Notes under the pieces: model-generated | Told to the model about the DNA's origin: nothing | Database searches by the model: none | Seen by the model: the letters and a program-made list of their open reading frames with translations, nothing else | Source: Mangrovimicrobium sp048323675 | GTDB taxonomy: Bacteria; Pseudomonadota; Gammaproteobacteria; Pseudomonadales; Halieaceae | Direction: 5' to 3' | DNA: 64,000 bases | Assembly (NCBI RefSeq): GCF_048323675.1 | Contig: NZ_JBLWFK010000001.1 | Coordinates: forward strand, 248,001-312,000 | In this document: positions 26,192 through 34,998 of the stretch, piece by piece | How the letters are laid out: each line of letters begins with the position of its first letter | Position numbering within the stretch: the stretch's first letter is position 1 | Program-made: the position numbers and the translations under genes

Positions 26192-27399
26192 TAGCGACAT
26201 TGTGGGATTTGCTGGAACTCACCCTGCGGTGGTTGCACGTGATAACCGGGGTCGCCTGGATCGGCGCCTCGTTCTATTTCATCTGGCTGGATAACAGCCT
26301 GCAGGATCCGCCCGAATGGAAAGCGCAGCAGGGCGTCAAGGGCGACCTCTGGGCTTTCCATGGCGGCGGAATTTACGAAGTGGCGAAATACCGCTCGGCG
26401 CCGGCGCAAATGCCCGGGCACCTGCACTGGTTCTACTGGGAGGCCTACTCCACCTGGATCACCGGGATGGCCCTGTTGATGGTGCTGTATTACTTCCAGG
26501 CCGACACCTACCTGGTCGCCGCGGACGGCCTGGTGCGGCAACCGTGGGCCGCGGTGGCGACGAGCCTGGCCTATATCCTCTCCGGCGTGGTGGTCTACGA
26601 ACTGCTGCTGCGCTCGGGTATCAGCGGGCGAATTCCGCTGCTGCTGGGCGTGGCCCTGCTGCTGGCCCTGGTTTACAGCTACCTGGCGCACATGCTGTTC
26701 TCCGCGCGGGCGGCCTACCTGCACGTGGGCATCCTCATCGCCACGATCATGGTCGCCAACGTGTTCATAGGGATTATTCCTCCCCAGCGGGCCATGGTGC
26801 GCGCACTGGAGGCTGGCAGGGAGCCGGATGCGGCGGCGATGGGTCGGGCCAAATTGCGTTCCACCCACAACAATTACCTGACCCTGCCAGTGCTGTTCTG
26901 CATGGTGTCCAACCACTACCCGGTGCTCTACGGCCACCGTTTCGCGTGGCTGTTGCTGGTCTATATCATTTTCGTCGCCGCCGCGGCGCGGCAGTATTTC
27001 AACCTGCGCCACAAGGGCATCCACCGCCCCCTGATACTGGTCACCTGTGCCGCCCTGTATATCCTGCTGGCGCTGGGCGTCGCCTGGGACAGCCGCCCTG
27101 CGCTGGCCGCCGGTGCTCCCCGGGTGAGTGATGCCGAGGCGCTGGCGGTCGCCGCCGAACATTGTGCGGGATGCCACTCGGCACAGCCCAGCCAGCCCGG
27201 TTTTGTCGCTCCGCCAGCGGGTATCGTGCTGGAGAGCGCAGCTGACTTCCACAGTTACGCCAATCGCGCTCTGGTGGCGGTGTCGAGCCAGTACATGCCG
27301 CTGGGCAACCTGACCGGCATGGAGACGCAGGAGCGCGAGTTGCTGTTGAACTGGCTGCGGCAGATGAGCGCCGGGGGCGCTGTTTCTTCCAACGATTAA
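26188..27399 (+). CDS. puuD: Membrane-bound urate oxidase with cytochrome c domain (PuuD)
   Basis: 403 residues from GTG 26188. About nine hydrophobic helices form the Urate_ox_N domain (LRWLHVITGVAWIGASFYFIW, HWFYWEAYSTWITG, LRSTHNNYLTLPVLFCMVSNHYP). A C-terminal cytochrome c domain follows, with haem motif CAGCH near residue 329 and a possible axial Met in YMPLGN. PuuD oxidises urate to 5-hydroxyisourate and passes electrons to the respiratory chain instead of making peroxide. It replaces HpxO or uricase in this operon. Confidence 0.93.
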   Translation: MIATLWDLLELTLRWLHVITGVAWIGASFYFIWLDNSLQDPPEWKAQQGVKGDLWAFHGGGIYEVAKYRSAPAQMPGHLHWFYWEAYSTWITGMALLMVLYYFQADTYLVAADGLVRQPWAAVATSLAYILSGVVVYELLLRSGISGRIPLLLGVALLLALVYSYLAHMLFSARAAYLHVGILIATIMVANVFIGIIPPQRAMVRALEAGREPDAAAMGRAKLRSTHNNYLTLPVLFCMVSNHYPVLYGHRFAWLLLVYIIFVAAAARQYFNLRHKGIHRPLILVTCAALYILLALGVAWDSRPALAAGAPRVSDAEALAVAAEHCAGCHSAQPSQPGFVAPPAGIVLESAADFHSYANRALVAVSSQYMPLGNLTGMETQERELLLNWLRQMSAGGAVSSND

Positions 27400-27412
27400 T
27401 CCGAGGTAAACC

Positions 27413-28330
27413 ATGCAGATTCCGGTAATCGATTTTTCCAGCTACGACGAGGACAATCCGCAGGCGCTGCGCGACCTGGCCACCCGGGTGAACGCAGCGC
27501 TGACCGGCATTGGTTTTATGTCGCTGGAAAATATCGGTATTGATATGGCGCTGCGCGACCGCGTGTTTGCCGCGTCAAAGGCATTCTTTGCCCAGGAGGA
27601 CGCGGAAAAGCGCAAGCTGGGCTATTCCAGCGCCGAGGAAAATTTCGGCTATCAGGGGGTGTGTGAGGAGAGCCTGGAGCCGGGCCATCCACCGGACCTC
27701 AAGGAAGCGCTCACCCTGCGCAACCTGCCGTCGCGAATGGACTACCCCTGGCCGGACAGCGACTTTCGCGATCTCCTGATGGCCTTTTACCAGGATTGTA
27801 TGGCCGCGGCCTACCGGGTCATGCGGGTTTTCGCGACAGACCTCGACGTGCCGCTGGATTATTTTGTCAGGGTACATACCGGTACCAACGTTACCATGCG
27901 CCTGCTGCACTACCCGCCGCTGTCCGCCGCGACCGATGGCCAGCTCGGCGCCGGCGCCCACACCGATTACGGGATGATCACCCTGTTGTTCCAGGACCAG
28001 GTAGGTGGCCTCGAGGTGTGCGACCGCGACGGTACCTGGCAGGCGGTGGAGCCGATTCCCGGCGCCGTCGTTATCAACGTGGGTGACCTGACCGAGCGCT
28101 GGACCAACAACCGCTATCGCTCAAGCCAGCACCGGGTGCAGCCCCGGGGCGGGTTCGGCGACCGCTATTCCATAGCCCTGTTTGTCGACCCGGACCCGGA
28201 AACCCTGGTGGAATGCCTGGCCAGCTGTACCGGAGCGGACAATCCGCCGCAGTACGCCCCGACCTCCGCCGGTGAGCACATCCTGCAGAAAATCCAGGCG
28301 ACCCACGCCAAACCCCGGGCGGCAACCTGA
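27413..28330 (+). CDS. Isopenicillin-N-synthase-like 2-oxoglutarate/Fe(II) dioxygenase
   Basis: 305 residues, 13 bp after puuD. The double-stranded beta-helix keeps the iron facial triad: AHTDYGMITLLFQD (His, Asp) and a distal His in YRSSQHRVQP, with RYSIALF providing the arginine that binds 2-oxoglutarate. The N-terminal IPVIDFSSYD and YQGVCEESLEPG are typical of the IPNS/gibberellin-oxidase family. It is the last gene of the urate operon, so a purine or ureide substrate is plausible, but none is known to me for this clade. Confidence 0.85.
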   Translation: MQIPVIDFSSYDEDNPQALRDLATRVNAALTGIGFMSLENIGIDMALRDRVFAASKAFFAQEDAEKRKLGYSSAEENFGYQGVCEESLEPGHPPDLKEALTLRNLPSRMDYPWPDSDFRDLLMAFYQDCMAAAYRVMRVFATDLDVPLDYFVRVHTGTNVTMRLLHYPPLSAATDGQLGAGAHTDYGMITLLFQDQVGGLEVCDRDGTWQAVEPIPGAVVINVGDLTERWTNNRYRSSQHRVQPRGGFGDRYSIALFVDPDPETLVECLASCTGADNPPQYAPTSAGEHILQKIQATHAKPRAAT

Positions 28331-28355
28331 TGCCTGGTCGCGGGTAATAAACCAC

Positions 28356-28377
28356 GCCGGGCTGGTGCCAGGCCGGC
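28356..28377 (+). terminator. GC-rich hairpin after the urate operon
   Basis: GCCGGGCTGG (28356-28365) and CCAGGCCGGC (28368-28377) pair with one mismatch around a 2-base centre, 26 bp downstream of the dioxygenase stop. It is a plausible end of the xdhA operon, but no T-tract follows. Confidence 0.35.
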
Positions 28378-28440
28378 GCAGGCTGCCATAATCCTGCGGC
28401 TTGAGGTTACCGCCAGTCTGGCGCTTGCGCAGGGTTCATC

Positions 28441-28857
28441 ATGAAAATCAGGCCGTTCGAAGAACCGGACCGGCAGGGCGTCATTGCCCTGTGGCAGGAG
28501 TGCGGGCTGGTGGTGCCACAGAACGACCCGGACAGGGATATCGATCGAAAACAGCAGGTCGATCCCGGGCTGTTTCTGGTGGGCATCGTCGACCGGGATA
28601 TCGTCGCGTCAGTCATGGGGGGCTATGAGGGGCATCGCGGCTGGATCAACTACCTTGCGGTAAGGCCGACGCACCAGCGCAGCGGCCACGGCCGCTCGAT
28701 CATGCGCGCCGTGGAGCGCCTGCTCGAACTCCGGGGCTGTCCCAAGATCAATCTCCAGGTCCGCGCCACCAATACCGTGGTCCTGCGCTTTTACGAAGCG
28801 CTCGGTTACCGCCCCGATGAGGTAGTCAGCCTGGGCAAACGCCTGGAATTCGATTGA
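28441..28857 (+). CDS. ypeA: GNAT-family N-acetyltransferase, YpeA-like
   Basis: 138 residues. MKIRPFEEPDRQGVIALWQ, NDPDRDIDRKQ, SVMGGYEGHRGWINYLAV, the acetyl-CoA loop QRSGHGRSIM and C-terminal RFYEALGY-SLGKRL track E. coli YpeA along the full length. The substrate is unknown in the family. It has its own transcription context downstream of the urate operon hairpin. Confidence 0.9.
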   Translation: MKIRPFEEPDRQGVIALWQECGLVVPQNDPDRDIDRKQQVDPGLFLVGIVDRDIVASVMGGYEGHRGWINYLAVRPTHQRSGHGRSIMRAVERLLELRGCPKINLQVRATNTVVLRFYEALGYRPDEVVSLGKRLEFD

Positions 28858-28974
28858 TACAGCTGGCTGGTCGTGGTTTTCCTGTCATTCGGCAGGACCA
28901 AAGGCCGCTCTTTCGGTATCCCGGCACACGTCCGGCACCGCATAACCCACTGTTTCGCCCGCCGGCAAAACCGG

Positions 28975-28980
28975 TATACT
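28975..28980 (+). promoter_or_regulatory. Possible -10 element for ppnP
   Basis: TATACT at 28975-28980 with TGTTTC 18 bp upstream (28951-28956), about 58 bp before the ppnP start. Weak by sequence alone. Confidence 0.35.
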
Positions 28981-29037
28981 TCGTCGCCGTTTGCGCGGCT
29001 CGCGCACGGCCCCAACCAGTTTTCGGAGATACCAGGC

Positions 29038-29349
29038 ATGTCAGTTTTCAGCGACGTAACAGTCACCAGGGAAGCAAATATCTACTTTGACGGCAAAGTG
29101 ACCAGCCGCACTGTGACATTTGCCGATGGTACGGTGAAAACCCTCGGTATCATGCTGCCCGGCGAATACGAGTTCGGCACTGAAGCCAAGGAACTGATGG
29201 AAATCCTCGCCGGCGACCTCGAGATTCAATTGCCCGGTGAGGACTGGAAAAAAGTGTCAGCCGGAGAGTCATTCGAGGTGCCGGCAAACTCCAGTTTCAA
29301 ACTGCAAATCTTCCAGGTGACGGATTACTGCTGCAGCTATCTGGCCTGA
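29038..29349 (+). CDS. ppnP: Pyrimidine/purine nucleoside phosphorylase PpnP
   Basis: 103 residues from ATG 29038; the frame is open further upstream but the family begins at SVFSDVTVTREANIYFDGKV. GIMLPGEYEFGTEAKELMEILAG and the C-terminal YCCSYL match the YaiE/PpnP cupin, which phosphorolyses many nucleosides to base and ribose-1-phosphate. It gives an intracellular counterpart to the exported nucleoside hydrolase. Confidence 0.93.
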   Translation: MSVFSDVTVTREANIYFDGKVTSRTVTFADGTVKTLGIMLPGEYEFGTEAKELMEILAGDLEIQLPGEDWKKVSAGESFEVPANSSFKLQIFQVTDYCCSYLA

Positions 29350-29394
29350 TCGCAGCCATCGCCGGCCAGTCCGCGCGGGCGGAGTGAATCACCA

Positions 29395-29706
29395 GTGTAT
29401 GCGGTTATTTTCAGGGCTGAACTGAACCACCCGGACCCGGACTATCCGCAGGTGGCCGCGCATCTTCGGGAACTGGCGATCAGCCGCTATGGCTGCCTGG
29501 ATTTCATCTCGACGGTTGAGGAAAATCTGGAGATTGCCATATCCTATTGGCCCGGCCTCGATAACATCCAGGCCTGGAGAGAAGACCCCGAGCACCGCAT
29601 GGCGCAGGAACGCGGAAAGGCTTCCTGGTACAGGTCCTGGCAGGTGCAGGTTGTCGAGGTGGTCAGGGATTATGGTTCCGGGGAACCCCGGCAAAAGGAA
29701 TTGTGA
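29395..29706 (+). CDS. Small ABM-domain (antibiotic biosynthesis monooxygenase-like) protein
   Basis: 103 residues from GTG 29395 with GGAG about 12 bp upstream. YAVIFRAELN, CLDFISTVEENLEIAISYW, IQAWREDPEHRMAQERGKASWY is the ferredoxin-like fold of ABM-domain proteins, small putative monooxygenases or polyketide-type helpers. The end (SGEPRQKEL) is uninformative. No link with purine genes is evident. Confidence 0.75.
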   Translation: MYAVIFRAELNHPDPDYPQVAAHLRELAISRYGCLDFISTVEENLEIAISYWPGLDNIQAWREDPEHRMAQERGKASWYRSWQVQVVEVVRDYGSGEPRQKEL

Positions 29707-29758
29707 TCATGGTGCGTATTTCCGTTTCGGGTCGCCGCGGGATTTTACAGGCATTGCC

Positions 29759-30148
29759 GTGCAATCCGCTCTACTGTTTCCGGTGCCACCCGCGGGGTGG
29801 CTGGCAGTGATCGTCCTTGCCGCCAGGATCAGTTTTATCCTCTACACGCTGCTCATCGCGTATCTGTCACTGCGCCCGATGGACAGCATCAGTCTCGGAT
29901 CCTGGGACAAGCTCTATCACTTCCTCGCCTACGGGCTGTTCGCCGTGCTCGGCTACTACCTGTCGAAGGAGCGGCAATACTACCTTCACATCTGCCTCGC
30001 TATCATTGTCTACAGTGCACTGATCGAGGTAGCGCAGTCTTTCGTTCCGGGTCGCATGATGTCATTTGGCGATCTCGTGGCGAATACTGCGGGCGTCGCC
30101 ATCGGCGGCTTCCTGGTCACCAGGCTGGCCCGCTTCAGGTTCTCCTGA
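29759..30148 (+). CDS. VanZ-family membrane protein
   Basis: 129 residues if read from GTG 29759; the frame is open upstream inside the previous gene, so the start is uncertain. Features of the VanZ-like family: YLSLRPMDSISLGSWDKLYHFLAYGLFAVLGYY, then IVYSALIEVAQSFVPGRMMSFGDLVANTAGVAIG. Four hydrophobic helices. Such proteins are common in gammaproteobacteria and mostly of unknown function; some confer teicoplanin resistance. Confidence 0.75.
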   Translation: MQSALLFPVPPAGWLAVIVLAARISFILYTLLIAYLSLRPMDSISLGSWDKLYHFLAYGLFAVLGYYLSKERQYYLHICLAIIVYSALIEVAQSFVPGRMMSFGDLVANTAGVAIGGFLVTRLARFRFS

Positions 30149-30183
30149 GGGCTATTCACGGGAGCTGATCGGCAGCGCGGCGG

Positions 30184-30215
30184 GGCTCCGGGGATTGCTG
30201 TCCCGCAGCGGAGCC
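30184..30215. terminator. Imperfect hairpin between convergent genes
   Basis: GGCTCC (30184-30189) pairs with GGAGCC (30210-30215), with an inner GGGA/TCCC pairing. It lies between the vanZ-like stop and the convergent amidohydrolase stop, so it could end transcription from both sides. Confidence 0.35.
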
Positions 30216-30228
30216 GTTACCGGTGTTG

Positions 30229-31623
30229 TCAGCGCAATGGGCCGAGCACAGCGCCCAGGCGGCTATTGAAAACTTCATCCGCTGTGTGGCGCAGCAGTCC
30301 CTCGTCGAGGCCCGGAAACTCCCCGTTGCGCCACACGATGCGGCCGTTGATCACGGTCATTGCCGCGGGGCCGGAGAAGCCGACCTTCGCGGGCAGGCTG
30401 GTCAGGCCCGCCGCCGCGCCGGCATATTCCAGTCCATTCAGGTCCGCACAGAAAAAATCCGCCGCCTTACCCACGGCCAGTTCCCCGATGTCCCGGCGGC
30501 CCAGGCAGGTGGCGCCTCCGCTGCTGGCCATGCGCAGGTAGTCGTAGGGTTGGGGCGCCGGCAGCGGGTTGTTGCGGGCGTTGAGGCACTGCAGGAGGTA
30601 GGCCAGGCGAATACATTCGGCGAGGTTGGAGCTATCGTTGGAGGCCTGGCCGTCCACGCCGAGTCCCACGCGCAGTCCCGTGTCGATCATCGCCGGCAGG
30701 TTGGTGATCTCGGCACCCACCAGGAACACCGGGGCGGGGCAGTGGGACAGCCCGGTGTCGCTGGCGGACAGGCGCTTGATTTCCTCGGGCGTGAATTCCC
30801 AGCCGTGGGCCAGCCACACGTCCGGCCCGATAAAATCGTTTTTCTCGCACCAGTCGAGGCTGCGCATGCCGTGGCGCTGCAGCATCGTGGCGTTTTCCCC
30901 CTCGGCGAGGTGGGTATGCAGTTGCACGCCGTGGCGGCGGGCCAGGGCGGCGGCTTCGGGAAAGGTTTCCGGGAGCGAGTTCACCGGTTGGCAGGGGGCG
31001 ATCACAACCTGCGTCATCGAGCCCGCGGCAGGATCGTGCCAGGCCTCGATCAGGCGCTCGCAGTCGGCGAGGAATGCGTCGGTCGTCTCGCGCATGGCGT
31101 CGGGAATGGTGCTGCCCTGGTCGAGGGGCAGCGTGTTGCAGCCGCGCCCCGCGTGGAAGCGCACGCCGAGCAGGGCCGCGGCCTCGAACTGGCGGTCCAC
31201 TACCCGGCTGCCCATGTTGCTGTTGAAGTTGTACTGGTGGTCGAAGGCGGTGGTGCAACCGTGTTTGACCAGGTCCGCCAGGCTCACCAGCGAGGCCTGG
31301 TAGATGCACTCCTCGTCGAGGCGGGCGAAGAGCGGGTAGATGGTATCCAGCCACTGCATCAGGGTCAGGTTGGTCCAGTCCAGTCCCGGCAGGTTGCGCA
31401 CAGCCGCCTGGAAAAAGTGGTGATGGGTATTCACCAGGCCGGGGTAGGCGACCAGGCCGCTGCAGTCCACCTCCTCGATGGCGCTGTCGCGCGCCAGGGC
31501 GGGGCCGATGGCGCTGATCCGGCCGCCCTCCACCAGGATGTCGACAGCGCTGGCAACCGTGCCGGCGGCGTCGCCGGTGACGAGATGGTCCAGCTTGCGG
31601 AACAGTGTGCGTTGGGTGTCCAT
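30229..31623 (-). CDS. Amidohydrolase of the 8-oxoguanine deaminase/AtzB-like group
   Basis: 464 residues from ATG 31623 (GGAGG 5 nt upstream); an ATG three bases earlier is equivalent. No signal peptide. Metal motifs: LVNTHHHFFQAAVRNLP, HTHLAEGEN, LAHGWEF and GVDGQASNDSSN. It resembles 8-oxoguanine deaminase (GCTTAFDHQYNFN, IAPCQPVNSLPE) but differs at the substrate loop, so the base deaminated may be another aminopurine. Third gene of the operon headed by the exported adenine deaminase. Confidence 0.85.
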   Translation of the reverse strand: MDTQRTLFRKLDHLVTGDAAGTVASAVDILVEGGRISAIGPALARDSAIEEVDCSGLVAYPGLVNTHHHFFQAAVRNLPGLDWTNLTLMQWLDTIYPLFARLDEECIYQASLVSLADLVKHGCTTAFDHQYNFNSNMGSRVVDRQFEAAALLGVRFHAGRGCNTLPLDQGSTIPDAMRETTDAFLADCERLIEAWHDPAAGSMTQVVIAPCQPVNSLPETFPEAAALARRHGVQLHTHLAEGENATMLQRHGMRSLDWCEKNDFIGPDVWLAHGWEFTPEEIKRLSASDTGLSHCPAPVFLVGAEITNLPAMIDTGLRVGLGVDGQASNDSSNLAECIRLAYLLQCLNARNNPLPAPQPYDYLRMASSGGATCLGRRDIGELAVGKAADFFCADLNGLEYAGAAAGLTSLPAKVGFSGPAAMTVINGRIVWRNGEFPGLDEGLLRHTADEVFNSRLGAVLGPLR

Positions 31624-31636
31624 CATCACCTCCGGG

Positions 31637-32752
31637 CTAGAGACTGGCCAGTCGCTGCACCAGCCAGACCGACGATACCAGTGCAACCGCGACTGCGACA
31701 GGCCGCTGGACCCGGGCCGGGTACCACTGGCGCCCGCGGCACCAGGCCAGGCACAGCCAGAGTCCGGCGAGGAAGATGACCTGGCCGATTTCGACGCCGG
31801 CGTTGAAGGTCAGCAGGGTCCACAGGAACTGGTTGTCTTCCAGCGGCAGGCTGCGCAGCGCACTGGCGAAGCCCAGCCCGTGGAGCAGGCCAAAGCCGGT
31901 GATCAGGCCGAGGCTGGCGTGGGCGTGGCGCCCGAGCAGGACGCAGACCGCCAGCCAGAGGATGGATGCCGCGATCAGTGATTCCACGATACCCGCCGGT
32001 ACTTCCACCAGCCGGTAGGCGGCCAGGGCGAGGGTCAGGCTGTGTGCCAGGGTAAAGGCGGAGACGAACAGCAGCAGCTGCTTCCAGCTCCTGGCCAGCA
32101 GGAACAGGCAGACCAGGAACAGCAGGTGGTCCACCCCGCCGGGCAGGATGTGCACGATGCCCACGCCGAGATTGTGCAGTACGTCGAAGGATGGCGCTTC
32201 GCCCGGCGTCACCGCCGGGTTCACGAGGGGCAGGAAGGGCGGGCTGCTCTGGTTGGCCACCAGCAGTCGCGACTGCTTGCGCTCGCCGCCGCTGGCGACC
32301 AGGCTCAGGGCGATGGGCTCCTCGAAGGCGAAGCGGGAGCGGAAACTCACGCTCATTGGCTGTGCCGGGTCGACCCTGCCGCGCAGGGTGATCGCCGTCA
32401 TCGGCCACATCACCGGGCTCTCGAAATCCGCCAGCGCCAGGCCGCGGGGCGGCTCGACCGCCGTGGTTTCCAGGTTGATCAGCTTGCTGCCCTGGCGCAC
32501 CTCCACCGCGTCGCCCAGTGTCTGCCACTGCGCCCGCAGGGATTTTTCCGCCAGCGGCTGTTGCAGCAGGCTCAGTTCGTAATAGGCCTGCGCACTGCCG
32601 CTGGCGCGCAGCAGGTCCAGCGACAGCTCGAGGGTAAACTCGCCACCGTCATCGATCGTGCCGTTGGCCTTGGTCATGTTGAGCAGGTGGGCGCTGGCGG
32701 GTAGTGCGACGCAGAGCAGCCCGCCCAGCAGCCAGGTGAGGATCGCGCGCAT
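31637..32752 (-). CDS. HupE/UreJ-family membrane protein with signal peptide
   Basis: 371 residues from ATG 32752 (MRAILTWLL), 4 bp after the preceding stop. A signal peptide ending ASA-HLLN starts an N-terminal extracytoplasmic domain of about 170 residues. A C-terminal bundle of about six helices carries the HupE/UreJ histidine motifs HILPGGVDHLLFLV, FTLAHSLTLALA and GFGLLHGLGFAS. Relatives are nickel/cobalt permeases. Between two metal-dependent deaminase genes, a role in metal supply is conceivable but not shown. Confidence 0.82.
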   Translation of the reverse strand: MRAILTWLLGGLLCVALPASAHLLNMTKANGTIDDGGEFTLELSLDLLRASGSAQAYYELSLLQQPLAEKSLRAQWQTLGDAVEVRQGSKLINLETTAVEPPRGLALADFESPVMWPMTAITLRGRVDPAQPMSVSFRSRFAFEEPIALSLVASGGERKQSRLLVANQSSPPFLPLVNPAVTPGEAPSFDVLHNLGVGIVHILPGGVDHLLFLVCLFLLARSWKQLLLFVSAFTLAHSLTLALAAYRLVEVPAGIVESLIAASILWLAVCVLLGRHAHASLGLITGFGLLHGLGFASALRSLPLEDNQFLWTLLTFNAGVEIGQVIFLAGLWLCLAWCRGRQWYPARVQRPVAVAVALVSSVWLVQRLASL

Positions 32753-32756
32753 CGGC

Positions 32757-34658
32757 TTACCAGACCACCGCGTGGGTTTCGCCGGTGGTGACATTGACGA
32801 AACCACCCGGATTGCCCTCGTAGGGCGCCACCAGTTGCCATTTCCAGGGCGTGGCAGTCAGGAAGGCGAAGCGCATGCGCTCGGGCAGCCCCGGCGCGCC
32901 GATCCACTCCATCTCGTCCGCCGCGGCAAACAGCGCCTCCATCTCGGCGCCCACTTCCGCCACCGGGCGGGAGGTCATGAGGCCGGCGATATCCAGCTCG
33001 ACCCTGGCCACCACCTTGCCTTCCTTCACCAGCGCCCAGCCGCCGTGCATCTCGGCTACGGTCTGTACCGCGAGGGCCATGGCCGCGTCGTCATTGCCCA
33101 CGGTCCAGATATTGTGGATGTCGTGCATCTGCGAACTGGCGAGTGCGGAACCGGGAGTCAGCGGGCCGACATTGCGCCAGAACATCTTCGAGACACCGCC
33201 GTTGCCGCGGTAGCGGTCGACCACCGCCACCTTGCTGATCCCGCGTTGCATGTCCGGCAGCACCAGGCCGTCGCTCACCGGCAGGGTGTCGTGGATAAAG
33301 TCCGGGGCGAAGTAGAAGGGCTCCATCAGCGCCACGTTGACCGAGTCACGCCCCGCCGGCGCCGCGATGGCGAAATCCTTTGCCGTGATCTCGCGGCCGA
33401 TATCGATCGTGTTGCGGGCCCAGCCCGGGTAGTCGATTTTCGGAATCGGCAGCAGGTATTCGGTGCCTTTGCCCGCCAGTTTACCGTTGGCCACCACCCG
33501 GGTAATCGCCACCGTCTCCGGATTGTCGAGCAACACCACATCCGCGTAACGCCCCGGGGCGATGGAGCCCACCAGGTGGTCGATACGGAAATGCCGCGCC
33601 GTGTTGTAGCTGCCCATCTGGTAGGCGATTGCCACCGGCACGCCCGCCTCGATGGCGGTGCGGATGTTGTAGTCCATCGAACCCAACTGGGTCGTGGCCG
33701 CCACGTCGCGGTCATCCGTAGTGACCGAGATATTGCTCCAGTCGCTGATGCCTTCCGCCAGCAGTTTCGGGAACAGGATCGGCATGGCGCCCGTGCGCAC
33801 CTCGAGGAACACCCCGCTGCGCAACTTGGCCAGGCCTTCCTCCGCCAGCCGCACCTCGTGGTCCGAACTCAAACCCGCCGCAGCAAACGCATTGATCTCG
33901 TTGACGTCCGTCATGCCGCTGCCGTGGCCTTCCACCACGCCGCGAAAATCCCAGGTAGCCTGGATCATCTCCCAGATGCGCTGGTTGCCCGGCGCGTCGC
34001 GGTTGCTGACCGCCGGCCAGTCCATCACCTCGCCCAGCGCCACCACCCGCAAATCCTCCCTGAGGAAATCGCGCATCGCGCCGTAGCCGTAATAGCCGCC
34101 ACCCTGCTCGTAAACCGTAGGCGGCGTCGCCGAACCGATCGCCGGGAAAATCTTCAGCGGGCTACCGGCATCCTCCGCCGCCAACCAGAAATCCACATTG
34201 TGCTCGCCCACCACGTTGGACAGCTCGTGCGAACCCTCCACCGTCCAGGTATTGCCCCGCGGAATCACCAGCGCCGCCTCATACTCCGGCGTCAGGTAAC
34301 TGCTCTCGATATGCTTGTGCGACTCGCCGAAACCCGGCACCGCCCACTCACCGCTGGCATCCAGCGTCTGCTTCGCCTTGCCCGGCCATGTCCCGGAGGC
34401 GCCGGTCCAGGCGATACGCTCGCCGCGAATCACGATGTCCTGGTTCTCCAGCCAGCTGCCGGTGAACACGTTGAGCACCGTCGGCCCCTTGATCAGCAGG
34501 TCCGCCTCCTCGCGGCCCAGAGCGGTCTGCACCAGGTCCTGGCGGGCCTGTACCTCGGTGGAGAGCTTGATTTCGCCGGCGGGGACATCGGCGTGTGTCA
34601 GGCTTGCACACAGGCTGGTTATTAAGGCGAAGAATGGAAGTCGCTGTGATTGCTGCAT
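32757..34658 (-). CDS. Exported adenine deaminase (Ade family)
   Basis: 633 residues. A signal peptide (FFALITSLCASLTHA-DV) precedes an Ade-type amidohydrolase: LLIKGPTVLNVFTGSWLENQDIVIRGERIAW, metal motif ESHKHIESSYLTP, VVEGHGSGM, GLSSDHEV and a C-terminal Ade domain with NVALMEPFYFAP and VGNDDAAMALAVQTV. Bacterial Ade is normally cytoplasmic, so export is unusual. It would turn adenine into hypoxanthine in the periplasm. First gene of a three-gene minus operon; a structured repeat lies upstream. Confidence 0.87.
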   Translation of the reverse strand: MQQSQRLPFFALITSLCASLTHADVPAGEIKLSTEVQARQDLVQTALGREEADLLIKGPTVLNVFTGSWLENQDIVIRGERIAWTGASGTWPGKAKQTLDASGEWAVPGFGESHKHIESSYLTPEYEAALVIPRGNTWTVEGSHELSNVVGEHNVDFWLAAEDAGSPLKIFPAIGSATPPTVYEQGGGYYGYGAMRDFLREDLRVVALGEVMDWPAVSNRDAPGNQRIWEMIQATWDFRGVVEGHGSGMTDVNEINAFAAAGLSSDHEVRLAEEGLAKLRSGVFLEVRTGAMPILFPKLLAEGISDWSNISVTTDDRDVAATTQLGSMDYNIRTAIEAGVPVAIAYQMGSYNTARHFRIDHLVGSIAPGRYADVVLLDNPETVAITRVVANGKLAGKGTEYLLPIPKIDYPGWARNTIDIGREITAKDFAIAAPAGRDSVNVALMEPFYFAPDFIHDTLPVSDGLVLPDMQRGISKVAVVDRYRGNGGVSKMFWRNVGPLTPGSALASSQMHDIHNIWTVGNDDAAMALAVQTVAEMHGGWALVKEGKVVARVELDIAGLMTSRPVAEVGAEMEALFAAADEMEWIGAPGLPERMRFAFLTATPWKWQLVAPYEGNPGGFVNVTTGETHAVVW

Positions 34659-34998
34659 AGTCGTGTACCTGAATTCAATAGCGTTTCAATTTCGTATCAG
34701 ACAGAGCGAGATTGTTTTGGCGTAGTCGGGGCGCAGAGTGCAGATAGCCGGTATTCCCTGCTGGAACCGTGAGGCGACATGGATGTCGCCGACCGAGCCT
34801 GCACAAGGATGTGCGCTTTTTGGCGTGTTCCAGCAGGGGATACCGGTTAGCTGTGCTCGCCACCAAATCTGCATCGTTGGTCTCGATTGACTCCCTGCCA
34901 AGCGTGTTTACGTTACACTTACTCCTCACAGGTCCAGCCGGATGGCGGACTGAGATAACGATCGACGACGCATACCAAGCCGCAACCGGAGCCTGCCC
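34659..34998. other. 340-bp divergent intergenic region with repeat R3
   Basis: Between the exported adenine deaminase (minus) and a phosphoribosyltransferase gene (plus). It contains repeat R3 at 34736-34858. On the plus strand TTGACT (34887-34892) and TACACT (34914-34919) are 21 bp apart, too far for a strong sigma-70 promoter. No gene is visible; short frames within R3 are repeat sequence. Confidence 0.7.
34736..34858 (+). repeat. Structured dispersed repeat, copy R3
   Basis: Outer arms 34736-34767 and 34827-34858 pair over about 32 bp with several G-T wobble positions (for example GGTATTCCCTG against CAGGGGATACC). Inside: CGTGA, hairpin 1 GGCGACA-TGGA-TGTCGCC, linker GACCGAGCC, hairpin 2 GCACA-AGGA-TGTGC, then GCTTTTTGGCGT. 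The inner end of the arms (CTGCTGGAAC/GTTCCAGCAG) is shared with R4. Confidence 0.9.

Noticed and set aside
30229..31623. This amidohydrolase as allantoinase
   Set aside because: Its motifs (NTHHHFFQ, HTHLAEGEN, GVDGQASND) follow the deaminase branch; the carboxylysine-type binuclear site expected for AllB-type allantoinase is not apparent.
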